Shown here piece after piece: positions 50,428 to 61,505 of a DNA stretch of 64,000 nt (its first letter is position 1; every line of letters starts with the position of its first letter). This stretch comes from Prorocentrum cordatum (taxonomy: Eukaryota > Sar > Dinophyceae > Prorocentrales > Prorocentraceae), in contig CAUYUJ010004736.1 in assembly GCA_963575745.1 (NCBI GenBank), positions 487,188-551,187 of the forward strand. Direction: 5' to 3'. The position numbers were made by a program, and so were the translations under genes. The notes under the pieces were generated by a model that had not been told where the DNA came from, did no database searches, and was given only the letters and a program-made list of their open reading frames with translations.

Positions 50428-51099
50428 GTGGTCGCCGACGCGCACATGGGCGATGCGATCTGCTTTCAGGAGCACCACCTCAGCGGCTACAGAGTTGTCG
50501 AGCAGGAGCAGTGGTGCAGGCAGGTCGGCTGGAGAGCGGTGCTGACCCCAGGCGTGAGCTCCGTGGGAGCATCACAGCAGCGCGCGGTGAGCGGTGGCAC
50601 TGGGGTCGCATTTCGCTCTACCCGCGGTATGTGCGGCCCAGGAGCGCAGGGTTGCAAGGCGAGCTGCCATGTCTCTGACGGCAGGGCAGGGCCACGGTAG
50701 CCCATGTCAATGGAGCGGTACTTGCTGGGTTTTTGCTGGGCTCCGTATACCTGGACAACGACGACGCCGGCGAGACCAGCCAGTCTGTACTGCAGGAGGG
50801 CGATTCCCTCCTCAAGCGCACGGGGAAGCCGTGGGTCATCGCAGGCGCCTGGGACGTGCAGCCCGAGCGTTTCCTTCAACGCGCGGGGCATTGGCTGAGC
50901 AAAGTTGGCGGACACGTTGTCGACACGGGCGTGGGCACTTGCCAGCACTCCCCGACCAAGGAGCCCTCAGAGCTCCAACATGTTCGACCGAGTGCTAGCC
51001 TGCAAGCGCCTGGACATGACCGCGCAGGGGTACGCCAACCCTTGCCGCCCACACATGGTAGTGCAGCTCAGCCTTACCTGCTGCGGCGACATGGGCCAG
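50428..51099 (+). pseudogene. Retrotransposon endonuclease (EEP) domain, frameshifted
   Basis: QEHHLSGYRVVEQEQWCRQV has the catalytic Glu of the EEP fold. After one or two shifts, GSVYLDNDDAGETSQSVLQE and PWVIAGAWDVQPERFLQ follow, where GDWN has become GAWD, so the metal-binding Asp is lost. SSNMFDRVLACKRL and PHMVVQLSL mark the C-terminal end with its His. The N-terminal strand is missing. Confidence 0.75.
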
Positions 51100-53283
51100 T
51101 CGTTCAGGGTCAAGGGGCCAATGGCTTTCCCCAAGGCCCGCCCTTGCGGGCCCATGCTGGAGAAGCACTGGGAACACAGCTCTCGTAGGACCCAGATCGA
51201 CACGAGCGGAGCCCTGCAGGACATGGAGGAGGCATACCAGGGGCTCTGCGAGAGCGTAGAGGAGGAGCTCGCGTGGGCTTACCAAATCGACCCCGATGAC
51301 GCCGACTTCTATCTGAGACGGGGGGGGGGGGGGCACCGCAGTTCGCTTTCGGCTCCCAGGCGAAGGCACGTTCCATCAAAGGCCCCAAGGCCAGCTTCAA
51401 GGGGAAGAAGTTCATGCACCTGAGCGACTACTTCACCCAGGTGAGGCTTCTCACAGGCGGCGCTGAGGCCGATGACGGGGGACAGGCGTAAGAGGAGCGC
51501 CTCCAGCTGGACCCCGAGCGGCGCGAGGCCGAGCGCATGCAGGCCAGGGCCACCAAGCGCTACAAGCGCGCGTTGGGGCGTCGAGCGCGCAACTGGGTCG
51601 CCAACCCGAGCAACCCCAACTACTACGAGGACGAGGCCGAGTGGATAAAGAAGTGCGTGCCCGACGTCTTCCGCATGCTAGGCTTGCCGACGCACGTCGC
51701 CACGGGCCTGGCGCAGGATTTCGAGAACCGCATGCGCACCGCGAGAGAGGTCTGCTCTTCGGCGCGGCGGCGAGGGGGTCCTGGCAGGCGAGAACTGGTT
51801 CGTATCTTTCGACAGCCCGGCCACCTACATCCCGAAGATGGGGGCGGGAGGAGTGCCGCCGAATGGTCGACAACTACTTGGAATCGAAACGGTGGTTGGA
51901 GGAGTGCGGCGACCACAGCAGGCCCCTCCCTGGCGCCCCCATCACCTTCGGTGTTTCGACCAGGCTTCCTACGGATTGGGAGCCGCACTTGGGCGGCGGT
52001 AATCTGAGTGGCGACCCGCGGTCGACGCCGCAGCCCAACCTGAGTGGTGACCTACGTGGGACGCCAAAGCCCCCCAGTCTTGCGCGCCGCTCTCGAGCGA
52101 GCGGCAGCCGTCGGCGATTGGAGCGCCATCGAGGCGGGCGCGCAAGGGGTTCGGAGGGCCCTCCAGCGTCTCGCTCAAGGCTGGCCCCCGCACTTGCACG
52201 CCCCCGACCCTGAGCTCGACGAGGCAGAGTGGATGGAGCTGTGCACGCACTTCGCGTTCGCACGCATCAGCCATCACGAGGGCGATGGCACCGCCGACGC
52301 GAGCGCCGCGGAGGCCCCCAGCGGCGCAGACGCAAAGGCGGCAAGGGGAGCAGCATCTGCTGAGGGGGTCAGCCCCTTTTGCCGCGCTGGCGGCAGCAGG
52401 TGGAGGATAGCCAGCAGCCACCAGCACGGGGCAGGCAGCATCGGCCTCGACGGCGGCACCCTCGGCCCGCGGCAGCACTGGCAGCGACAGCGCGGTCGGC
52501 GCCTGCACGGAGCAGCCTTTCATGGACCGCGCAGCGGCACGCTGGGACAGGGCTGCGGAGCTGCGCGAGGAGAGCTGGTCAGGCGCGCAGCCTGTGAGGA
52601 GCGGGTACCACCGCAGCATGGCCGCCCTTGAATCCCGCACCCCTGACGCGTGGGCGATCGCGGACGTCGAGCACTACAGCTACATACAGGCCGCCAAGTA
52701 TTTCACGCGCTACCACGGCGACCTCCCGCCGGATTCCAGCGACGACGGGGGCGACGGCAGCTGCGGCGGCGGCAGCGCAGGCGGCCGAGAGGCACGCGCA
52801 GGCGCATCAGCACCGAGGCCCCCGACCATGGAGGGCCCCCCGCTGGGGGCGCAGTGGGCGGCACGCGTTGCCCTGGCGGCCGATTGCCCCGACCTGTTGC
52901 CCTTGGCCGAATGGGCTGCCGAGGCCAGGGCCGCGGCAGAGGCGGAGGGCGCCGCCTTCGCCGTCATCCGCGGTCAGGAGTTCGAGGGGCGGATCCGCAC
53001 TTCCATTGCAGCAGGCGCAGGGGGCCGACGCGCCCATCGGCGAGGACCGCGCGGCTGGGCACCTGATGGCGAGCTACGCGGAGCTCCAGCGCACGGCCCC
53101 GACCGAGCGAAGATCGCGGCGCAGCAGTGGACCTCCGAGGTCCGGCGGGTTCGGCAGGAAAGCGATCGCTTTCGCCCGCGGCGACCGCCCACCGAGGCAG
53201 AGGCACTACCCAGGCCCTCGGCCGATCAGGTGCGTCAGGCCGCCGAGACGTTCAGGCGCAGCACTGGGGTTGGCAGCGATCGC
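51100..53283 (+). pseudogene. Retrotransposon linker between EEP and RT
   Basis: Retains pieces typical of this region, for example LEKHWEHSS...GALQDMEEAYQGLCES (near 51160-51260), YYEDEAEWIKKCVPD (near 51620-51665) and ADVEHYSYIQAAKYFTRYHG (near 52660-52720). Frames shift repeatedly. No enzymatic motif. Confidence 0.6.
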
Positions 53284-54303
53284 CTAAACCCCAGACAGGC
53301 AGGGGTCCTCAGCGAGCGACGCCCTGCTGAAAATCATCATCGACTCCGGGATGCGGCGCGAGGAGCTGGGCGGCTGGCCCGACGCCATCGCCGACTCTCG
53401 CGGCGATGCCCCCCAAACCTCCAGGGGGCTTTCGGTCCATAGGCCTGCCGGGCTGGCCCCCGCGCCTCTGGAGTCGCGTCCGCCAGCCAGACGCGCGGCA
53501 CTGGGACTCCCAGATCGACCCAGGCGTCGCGGGCACATTCTGGGGGTGCCGCGGGCGCGCGGCCGAAGGGGCCGTCTGGCGGCAAGCGCTCCGAGCCGAG
53601 GCATCGCAGGCACGGGGCGAGGGAGCTGCAGCATCACTCATCGACCTGTGGGAGGCCTACGAGCTAGTCGACCTGGCGATCATCCATGACCGCAGCACCA
53701 TGGCGGGCTACTCGAGAGTGGTGCTGGGTATGGCGTTGGCCTTGTATGCTGGCGCGCAGCGTTTCACGCTCGGCGGCAGCGTCTCTGACCCCTACCTGCT
53801 CGACGCGGGCCTCCTCGCTGGTTGCTCGCACGCAGGACGGCTCCTCAGGCGCGGCCTGCTCGTGCTGGCCGATGAGCACGCGCGCGCCTATGGCGGGTCC
53901 TGGGGCCTCGGGTCACCCCCGCCACTATGTTCGACGATTGCTGCGTTGGTTGCCACGGCCCCATGGCGCAGGTCGCGGCGCACGTCGCCCAGGCGACCAA
54001 GGCCGCGGTGGCGCAGCTAGTGGCGCTGGGCTGCAAGGTGTCAGAGTCGAAGAGCGAGCTGCTCGCGAACTCGCCTGAGCTGGCCTCACTGGTGGCCAAT
54101 CAGATGGGGGGGTAATACCTTTCCCATCGCCGGCTCGGTCAAGAACCTGGGAGTGGGCTACTGCCTAGATGGCCAGGCCTTCGCGGTGCTCGAGGCGCGC
54201 CGCACCAAGGCGGCAGCGCAGCTGCAGAGGCTTCACGCCATCCGCCCCCCGGAGACACCAGCAGCAGCGCGGGTCGCCGACACGGGGCTCAGGCCTGCCA
54301 CCT
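53284..54303 (+). pseudogene. Reverse transcriptase domain, frameshifted
   Basis: GFRSIGLPGWPPRLWSRVRQ is the fingers region. Motif A is SLIDLWEAYELV (catalytic Asp present). Motif B is LLAGCSHAGRLL. A frame change then gives motif C MFDDCCVG with both Asp. ALGCKVSESKSE and SVKNLGVGYCLDG are thumb elements. Stop at 54301-54303. Confidence 0.82.
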
Positions 54304-54325
54304 GATACGGCTTGAGCGCGGTAGG

Positions 54326-55228
54326 ATGGCCATCGCCGCAGGTCACCAAGTGGCGGAGGCAGGTCAAGTCCGTTCACCACGGCAGAGGGCCTGGCAAGAG
54401 CCTCAGCCTCAGTTGTTCCTCCTCAGCAAGCGCCTGGCCAGCGACCCGCTCGTCGATCACGCGGCGCTGCCCATCGTGGCGTGGGCCAAGGCGGCGCAGT
54501 TCAACCCGGACCGCACGGACTTGCGAGCACTCGGGAGTGCGTTCGCAGGGGCTTTGGCAAGGAGGGCTGCGGAGGGGCCTGAGGCGCTGGCAGGCAGGGG
54601 CCCTGCCTCGGCCTGCGCGCTGGCATGCCATCGCCTGGGATGGGAGGCTCTGCGGCCAAGCTTTTTCCTCAACGACCTGAAGCAGCCCATCGATCTGAAG
54701 TCCTTGGGCGCTTCGACCCTGTCCAAGCACATTGGCGCCAGCCATAAGCGGCTGCTGTGGAGAGACGCGGGCAGGCATCCTGGCCTGGAGTACTTGGCCG
54801 CAGGGGGGGGGGGGGGGGCCTTGTCCAGCACCAGGCACACCCTGCACCGCAAGCGGATGAACCAGCAAGCGGCCAGGCAGATGAGCTCGGCCAAGGACGC
54901 GCTGGTCGGCTGTCTCTGGCCAGCGGCACGCCGTTTCGAAGAGGAGCGGCCGTTGGCGTCGTCGCCCTGGTGCCCGCGCGGGTGCAATGCGCACGGCACG
55001 GTGCGCCACCTGGCGTGGCAGTGCCCCGCCACAGCGCTCGGCCGAGCAGAGTGGGGCACCAATGACGACGCAGACGAGAGGAGGCCGCCCGACGACATCC
55101 ATGTCGGGACCCTCGTCGACATGGCCAGCGCAGAGGCCACGGAGGACCCGCTGTGGTCGAAGGCTCCGGCACCAGAGCATCGGCGCTCACTCCCTCTGCC
55201 CACGGAGGAGCGCCTGGCACTCAAGTAA
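54326..55228 (+). pseudogene. Retrotransposon RT-RNase H connection with Cys knuckle
   Basis: A 300-codon frame with no ATG of clear relevance. Near its end CPRGCNAHGTVRHLAWQC has the CxxxC-x8-H-x4-C spacing of LINE knuckles. It ends at TAA 55226-55228, five codons before the RNase H frame, in the same phase. Confidence 0.72.
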
Positions 55229-56119
55229 GGGCGCGCCGACCTTGTGGGTCAACCACTTGCTGGCGACCTCTTCATCGACGGCAGCGTCCTGGACCCCAGC
55301 CTGGGCCCCGCGAGGGGTGGATGGGCTGCCGTTGTTATGCGTCGCGACAAAGAGGCCCACAGCATCTTCGGCCCGCTACCTTGGTCATGCCCACAGGAGT
55401 CGGGGGCCGCGGAGCTTGCTGCGGCCATCGAGGGGATGCAGGACTGCCTCCCGCCAGTCAGGATCTACACCGACTGCCAGCTGCTCGCGGACGGCTTCAC
55501 AGCGGGCAAGGCGCGGTGCCTTCAGAGGCAGAGACCCTACCGTGCGCTATGGGCCCGCTTGTGGCGACGGCTCGAGGACATCCACAAGGTGAAGGCCCAC
55601 GCGACGTTGGCGGACGCACAGGCTGAGCGCATCACCGACGGGCAGCGCAGGAGCAACCGCAGCGCGGACGCTCGCGCCATGCAGGGCGCGGAGATGCATC
55701 CCTCGGACGAGGCGGTTCGCGCGCGCAGCCCGCGCCAGGACCGCCGAGCCAGGAAGGTCTTCCGCTGGCTGGGCGCCGCCATGCAGGAGGGCGACGCGGA
55801 GCTGACCGCCGCGGACGTCCACGATGGGCCAGGCATGGCGGCGGTGCGGTGCGACTGGCAGGGATGCAAGCTGCGCTGGAGGAGCCACTGCAGTTTTCGC
55901 GGCTGTTCGCGATGGACGTGCGGCAGACATGGTACATGGCTCGAGGTCGGCATCGACACGCTCTGGGCCTGCCAGGAGTGCGCGGGTCGGGGCGAGGCGA
56001 TCTCGGGCTCGTGGATTTCGGGTTCGGAGGGGGCCTCGGGCTCGGTCGCCGCGGCCGCGGCCCTCCTCTCAGCGAGCGCGGCCCTGCTCTCCAGCCAGGC
56101 CAGCGGCTCGCAGAGCTAA
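55229..56119 (+). pseudogene. Retrotransposon RNase H domain, intact motifs
   Basis: Counting from 55244, D12 (FIDGS), E57 (AELAA), D77 (YTDCQ), H119 (KAHAT) and D142 (NRSAD) supply the full RNase H1 site, which degrades RNA in RNA:DNA hybrids. A Cys/His-rich tail follows (CDWQGCKLRW, HCSFRGCSRWTCGRHG). It reads open for 291 codons to TAA at 56117. Confidence 0.85.
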
Positions 56120-56212
56120 GCAGCAGCAGATGACGGAGTTCAGCGTGACAGCGGAGGTGGTGGGGCCTCGTCTGGCAGCGGCAGCGCGGCCGCGGCAGCT
56201 TGCGGGGAACGG

Positions 56213-56518
56213 GTGGTGTCACTTGCTGCGCAGCCGCCGCCCATGCCCCCACCCGCGCTTCCACCGTGGCGGGGGCTCGACCCGCACGACTCCCACGAGT
56301 TGTGGCGAGCAGGCAGCCACCTCTTCTGCGTCAAGTGCGGCTACTGGACGCAGAGCGTCAGGATGTCGGGCTCGGCGAAGGCGTGTCCGAGGGCGCCCAA
56401 GAGCGACGGGCAGAAGGCGGTGCTCGGCCGCCTCAAGCGTGGGCTGCAGCCAGCAGGGCAGGACAGCAACGGTGACCCTGTGCCCCTGCGCCGTCTGCGC
56501 AGGCGCGTGGACGGCTAG
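56213..56518 (+). pseudogene. Small Cys-containing 3' frame of the retrotransposon
   Basis: DSHELWRAGSHLFCVKCGYW then KACPRAPK gives a CxxC plus later Cys, as in zinc-binding tails I associate with dinoflagellate LINEs. It starts at a non-ATG codon in a different frame from the RNase H. Confidence 0.45.
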
Positions 56519-57720
56519 CCTCTCGCGCCAGTTCGGGCTTGAACCATGTGCGTATGTCCGCACGCGCACGGGTCGGGCCCAATACCGTCGGCAATGCAAC
56601 CAATCTTTGCTTGGCCTGGTGCCAGGTGGGCAGTTGAGCTGCTGCCGGGCAGGCCGCTTGCCGCTGCCCTAGGCGGGCCCCCCGCCGCGTGCATGGCCTC
56701 GGCTCGGCGCGCGCGCAGCGGCGTGCTGTTTGCAGCGGAAGCTGAACCAGGTGTATAGGTCCGCCCACACACACGGGATCGGGCTCCGACACTTCGTAGC
56801 ATGGCTTGTGCTCGGTGCTGCCTTTTCAGCAGCTGCGGCTGCCCGTGCAGCAAGCTTCAGCGGAGGCGGACCTAGGTGCGCAGGTTCGCCCACGCACGGG
56901 ACCTGCTCCGCCCATTGGCAATGCAACCAGTCCTGTGTGGGGCCTTGTGCCGATGGACACGTTGCTCTGCTGATGGGTTTCGTCTGTGCTGCTCTCGCTT
57001 TCTTTTTAGCGGCACGCTCCGTGCCCTAGCCCTGTCCTTTGCCCCCCCCCCCCACACACACACCCACCCGTTCGGTCGTCCTGTTTGGCGGTGCTGGTGC
57101 TACGCAGCCAGCCCTGGAACTCGGGCCGTGGGGATTTGCTCTGCCCCTGGCCGACCGCTTGGCGGTGCTGGTGTCTCGCAGCCATCCTTGGAACACGCGC
57201 CCTGGGGTTCCGCCAGTCGGGAGGTGGCGTGACTTTCTTCCTCTGGGGAGGGAGGGGATCGGCACGGAGGCGGCCTGGGTTTGCCAGGCCGATTCGACCG
57301 GTGCCAGGCCCCCCCCCGCCGTATTGTTTCTGTTTGGCGAGGTCGCCTGCCCTGGCCAAGGGCGCAGGCTCAGTGACATGCAGGCCCTCATCAGGGGTTC
57401 TTTTTGGAGGCTGACCCAGGAGCGAAGGTCCGCCCTCTCTCGGCAACGTGCTCCTTACCCCCAGCAATGCAACCAGTGAGTCTGCGGGGCCTGGTGCCAG
57501 TCGACGGGCTGTTCTGCTGAAGGGAGGGACAGTCGTGCTTGCCTCCGTCTCGGCGTGCCTGCACGCCTCTGCTCAATGTAGCTTCTGGCGCGTTTCGCGT
57601 CAGTGCCCGCCCGTCCCTCGACGTGGAGGGCGACCCGAGAGCGTAGGTCCGCCCACGCTCTGGTTCGATCTCCGCAGGCCTGAGGAGCAACGTCAGTCAG
57701 CCGTGGCCTTTGCCTGAGGA
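56519..57720. repeat. Degenerate ~300-bp tandem repeat downstream of the LINE
   Basis: GGCAATGCAACCA (or GCAATGCAACCA) recurs near 56590, 56917 and 57464. TAGGTCCGCCCAC or variants appear near 56755, 56879, 57428 and 57642. GGCGGTGCTGGTG.T.CGCAGCCA is duplicated near 57086 and 57160. These look like reiterated 3' untranslated units. Confidence 0.6.
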
Positions 57721-58005
57721 CCTAGTTGCTTCTCAGGCGCGGCGTACAGCTCAGCTGTGCCCCAGCATGCCTGACCGTGCAGCGTGGCCATGCCAGCTGC
57801 CGTGCGTGCTGAGTCGCTTCGACGGCTTGGTACGGTCACCCGCTTGCCGCGGTTGAGGCGGTTGATTGCTCTCGGCACTCGGGCGATCTGCGTGTGTGCG
57901 CCGAGGCACACGAGACCGAGCGTTGCCACCGCAGGGCCAAAGGGAAACGCCTCGGTCCGAGGGGCAGTACGAGCTAGGAGCTCCTGACCCCTTCAGACGC
58001 GGGGA
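57721..58005. other. Unassigned stretch
   Basis: Balanced composition, no gene recognised. Confidence 0.4.
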
Positions 58006-58186
58006 TCCTCATCATCAGCATCAGCATCAGCAGCAGCAGCATCATCATCATCAGCATCATCATCATCAGCAGCAGCATCGCTCCTCCTCCTCCTCCCCCT
58101 CCTCCTCCTCCGCCTCCTCCTCCTCCTCCTCCACCTCCTCCTCCTCCTCCTCCTCCTCCTCCTCCTCCTTCTCCTCCCCCTTCCCC
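58006..58186. repeat. ATC/CAG then TCC microsatellite
   Basis: TCATCAGCAGCAGC mixture to 58078, TCC array to 58186. Confidence 0.95.
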
Positions 58187-58189
58187 GAG

Positions 58190-58335
58190 GACCGCGCCGA
58201 TCGCGGCCGCGCCCCGCCCTCGCGGGCCGCTGGGGGAGCAGGCCCGCGCCCCCGCGGGGGCGGAGACCGTGCTGCAGTCGAACATGCGGCCGCCCACAGC
58301 CGGGGACGCCGACTGGAGCTGGCCGGGCACGCTGC
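58190..58335 (+). other. Possible exon of an unknown gene
   Basis: The frame PLGEQARAPAGAETVLQSNM then RPPTAGDADWSWPGTLPP is strikingly protein-like, and GTTGGG at 58336 could be a donor. No domain recognised. Confidence 0.35.
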
Positions 58336-58679
58336 CGCCGGTTGGGCTCCAAGGCCCGCGCATCGAAAAAATTGGAGGGGCCAGGATGGCTGGCTCCAGC
58401 AGTGGCGGGCCGCCCTGGCTGCCCGGTGGGCCCACAAAAGAGCGTTCGAAGAGCCGCTCGCTGGTCTGCACCAGATGTGTTTCGAGCATGTCTGGCTGAG
58501 ACTGTCTTGTTTTCGTGCGTCGGCTTCACGCTCTGAGAACACTGCTCTTGTGATTGGAGCATGCTTGCGTTCTGGGAGCATCTCGTGGTAGGCCTACAGG
58601 AATGCCGGGACGGCCGGTCCCTGCTCAATCTTGTGTCCCCGAGGTCTGGAGAAGGGAAATCGGTATAATGAGCATAAGC
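58336..58679. other. Unassigned stretch
   Basis: No gene or repeat partner recognised. Confidence 0.4.
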
Positions 58680-58818
58680 GTTCGGAAGTCCGCGCGGTTT
58701 TTTCGGATCGGCGTTGGGCCCCCTGGCGGCGCTTGCGGCATCGCCCTAGGCGCGCTCCGTGCGCCAGGGAGAGGGGCCAAGTTCAGAGCCAAGAAATCCG
58801 CGCGGGTCTCCGAAAGTT
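58680..58818. mobile_element. F3 foldback element, copy 3
   Basis: GTTCGGAAGTCCGCGCGG to the complement CGCGCGGGTCTCCGAAAG; middle GGCGCGCTCCGTGCGCC. Confidence 0.82.
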
Positions 58819-59226
58819 CATGCTGATGCAGTTGTTCCTTCTTTTAGTGGTTCTAGGCTCGAGGTTCTTGGCTCCGAGGCTCGGGGTTTTCGGGCGTCCT
58901 TATCGGTTTGCGGCGGGCTTCCAGCCCCGAACTGCCCTCTAGCGGCCGCGCCTTGCTGAGGACGCTCCGGGTGTGCCCGAGTCGTCCTGGCAGGCCCGAG
59001 CTATAACCCGAAAGCCAGACGACGAGGATCAGTGGGGTCGGAAGGGCGGGACGGGGAAAGGGGGGGGGCACAATTTGCCGCGTGCAGCTGCTTTGAGCCC
59101 CGCCGTCACGCACGCTCCTCGATATGCATGGTCGCTCCCGGCTCCCGGAGGCATCGAGGAAGCCGGCTGCGCGCGGCTGGTTCGCGAAGCCGTGCAGCAT
59201 TGCGTCAGACAACTTGGGCGACAAGG
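58819..59226. other. Unassigned stretch
   Basis: No gene. GAGGTTC/CTCGAGG repeats at 58855-58885. Confidence 0.4.
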
Positions 59227-59363
59227 TCTACACTAGATCCACCGCCGCTGGCCCGGCCCGTCCTGGGCCCAGGAGCTGTGTGTATGCCTCCCTGGCCAAG
59301 CTAGGGGGGCGCATATACACCGCTCCTGGGCCCGGCCCAGCGGCGGTGGACATGGTGTAGATC
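59227..59363. repeat. Long foldback, ~60-base arms
   Basis: Left arm has TCTACACTAGATCCACCGCC, GCTGGCCCGGCCC and GGGCCCAGGAGC. The right arm is its complement (GCTCCTGGGCCCGGCCCAGC, GGCGGTGGACATGGTGTAGA). Confidence 0.8.
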
Positions 59364-60264
59364 TCGTCGCCCTGGCCCATCCGGGGCCCCAGTGGGTAAG
59401 GGCTCCCTGGCGCCATCAGCCTGGCCCCCTCGAGGTGGGGATGGACGCCGCGCAACCCGCCAGAGACAGCACACATCCCCAGCGGAGGGGTCGGTCGAAC
59501 AGCAGCGGGGCCAAGGCTTTCCCGGTGGGGGCAGAAGTAAGTCGAACGATGCTGACACATCCTTCTCTTCCTCCTCCTCCTCCTCCTCCTCCTCCTCCTC
59601 CTCCTCCTCATCCTCATCCTCATCCTCATCCTCATCCTCATCCTCCGTTTCACAGGCACGCGATGTCTTGAATTTGTTCAGTGCGGGGCCCCCCGAAGTC
59701 CCGACCCGTTCCCTGGCACCCGTTTCCCATCTTGAGTCACGCAAGAAGCACACAAGACAGCAAAGAAAACGTCCTGAACGTTTCACGACGCGAGAATGTC
59801 TGGGTCTGCCCGACCCAATAGTGATTGCTTCTGTTATTCAGTATTATTTTGCCGATCGGCGCGAGCCCGTCGCACCCCCCCCCTCCCCCCCCCATGGAGT
59901 AGATCTTGGCTGTTTTTGGCGCCTATTTCAAGCAGGTGCAGTCTCCCCCTCCCCCTATCATGGGCACACTGTTGCAAACAGTCGCATTAAGCAGAGGTCG
60001 GAGGCAGACCCCCTCACCTCCCCCCCTTCCGCCCAATGTCGAAACGCCGAATAAGAAAACGCCCACACTTTTCACGACGCGCGCATGTCTGGGTTTGTCC
60101 GACCCGATACCCATCGCTTGAGACTCGTGTTTCGCGTTTCTTCACGCCCTGCGTCTTCCCCCAGCTGCGGTTCCAGGGGTCCGTCGCGGATCGATCCGGC
60201 TCGGTGAGCACCGCAGAGAGATGCGGCTTGGCAGGGCTCGGGCCGTGATCTCATCATACCTAGG
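59364..60264. repeat. TCC array and duplicated GACGCGNGCATGTCTGGGT block
   Basis: 59566-59645 is a TCC/TCA array. TTTCACGACGCG.G.ATGTCTG and GGT.TG.CCGACCC.ATA occur at 59778 and 60068. The rest is unassigned. Confidence 0.7.
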
Positions 60265-60272
60265 CCGTAGCT

Positions 60273-60430
60273 TCAAGTCGGGCGTGTCCCTCTACAGGAG
60301 GAATATTCAAAATAGTCAAAAATAGTCGGTGGACGATGTTTTTAACTATGCCTGACTATTTTTGAACACTTGTAGACTATGTTTTACTTGTCGTCCAAAA
60401 TCCGCCTGTAGAAGGACACGCCCGACCTAA
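60273..60430. mobile_element. F1 inverted-repeat element, copy 3 (158 bp)
   Basis: TCAAGTCGGGCGTGTCCCTC to GGACACGCCCGACCTAA, with the F1 interior (GGAGGAATATTCAAAATAGT). An exact 8-base CCGTAGCT lies on both sides (60265-60272 and 60431-60438). Confidence 0.87.
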
Positions 60431-60436
60431 CCGTAG

Positions 60437-60550
60437 CTGCACTGACACGCCCGTGTTGAAACATAACACGTACCGTGCTCAAAACGTCCATGTTAACACG
60501 CTGCATGTTGGCTCGGCACGTGTTGGTCCACATGTTGGCGAACGTATCGC
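60437..60550 (+). repeat. F12 ACACG repeat, copy 2
   Basis: CTGCACTGACACGCCCGTGT, TAACACGCTGCATGTTGGCT and CGGCACGTGTTGGTCCACAT align with 8319-8430. Confidence 0.75.
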
Positions 60551-60929
60551 GCCAGACTTAAGTTTCCAGACTAATTACGTGTTAAGCTCCGTGTCAACAC
60601 GCTACGTGTTGCGTGTTGCGCATCGGGGCAGTTCAGACCCAGACATCCGCCGATACGATGTTGATCAATCCGCGGCTTGCAGAGTTCCATACCACTTCCC
60701 CGCAGATGGTTTTGCTTCACGGATCCGTTTTCAATGCTCCTGGGGCTCGATACGGGGTGGGCCAGAAATCAACGAAACAACGCCCGTTGAAAAGGTCATC
60801 TTACTGGAGATCTGGGCACGTTGTTTCACCTTGTTCGCGCCGTCGGATCCAGCAGAGACCCACTCCAAAAAAAACACCCTGGGAAGCGTGACGCTCCCAA
60901 CCCAAGAATCCGTGGACGTCCTGGCTTGG
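60551..60929. other. Unassigned, partly repeat-like
   Basis: ACACGCTACGTGTTGCGTGT near 60596 extends F12. 60640-60925 resembles worn F14-type sequence (AACACCCTGGGAAGCGTGA). No gene. Confidence 0.45.
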
Positions 60930-61050
60930 CATCGCTCGGACGTGTGCATGTTTCTTTCGGCGAGGACAATCGAGGAGCGTCCTTGATCATTTGGCGAAAA
61001 AGCCACGCACGAAACCGAAAAAAGCGCAGGGAATGGACGTCCGAGCGATG
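60930..61050 (+). mobile_element. F13 inverted-repeat element, copy 2
   Basis: GCATCGCTCGGACGTGTGCA to AATGGACGTCCGAGCGATG; GCACGAAACCGAAAAAAGCG inside. Collinear with 42412-42532. Confidence 0.78.
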
Positions 61051-61079
61051 GCGAGCTGGGGCCTCGGGGCTGGGCTTCT

Positions 61080-61330
61080 GATGGACGATGCCTCGTGCTC
61101 GGGCCCCCGCCCGTGTGAGGGCCGGGCCCCGGCTGCGCGCGCACGCCCCGCCCCTGCCGGCCGTGCGCCGCCCCGTGGCCGGGCCGCGTCACACGCGCGC
61201 GGCCCGGCGCGTGGGCGACGGCGCCCCGCTCACGGCCGCGCGGCGGCCTGCGCGGCGAGGAGTCGGAGCCCCCGAGCCCGTGGCCTCGGTGGCAAACCAG
61301 GGCAAGCAGTGGCGAAGCGTCCCGGCTCGA
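61080..61330 (+). other. Possible exon of an unknown gene
   Basis: GC-rich. One + frame reads LRAHAPPLPAVRRPVAGPRH and GVGAPEPVASVANQGKQW. Another frame is open across the same stretch. No domain. Confidence 0.25.
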
Positions 61331-61505
61331 CTATAGCCCGACCAAACAATGTTTTAAGGACCTTTTGTGGTTCTCACGAAATGTTCTTACAACATTTCTG
61401 GCGGAGGCTGTTTTGTTTTAACACATCGGGCTGATGTTCTAAGCACATTGTTTTTGTTCTTAGAACATCTTTGGGTTCTTAAAACATCTTTGGGTGGCAA
61501 ACCTT
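61331..61505. repeat. TTCTTAAAACATCTTTGGG repeats
   Basis: AT-rich pocket with GTTCTTAGAACATCTTTGGG and GTTCTTAAAACATCTTTGGG in tandem (61455-61496) and diverged versions upstream. Confidence 0.75.

Larger units (their letters stand above)
50428..56518 (+). mobile_element. Non-LTR (LINE-type) retrotransposon, decayed
   Basis: Domains in order on the + strand: apurinic-type endonuclease (EEP), a long linker, reverse transcriptase, an extension with a CCHC-like knuckle, RNase H, and a small Cys-rich frame. At least five frame changes and one in-frame stop break it. G-runs at 51318 and 54808 lie inside coding stretches and may be expansions or sequencing errors. The 5' end abuts an ATC array. 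The 3' end is not marked by a poly(A) or a target duplication I can see. Confidence 0.88.
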
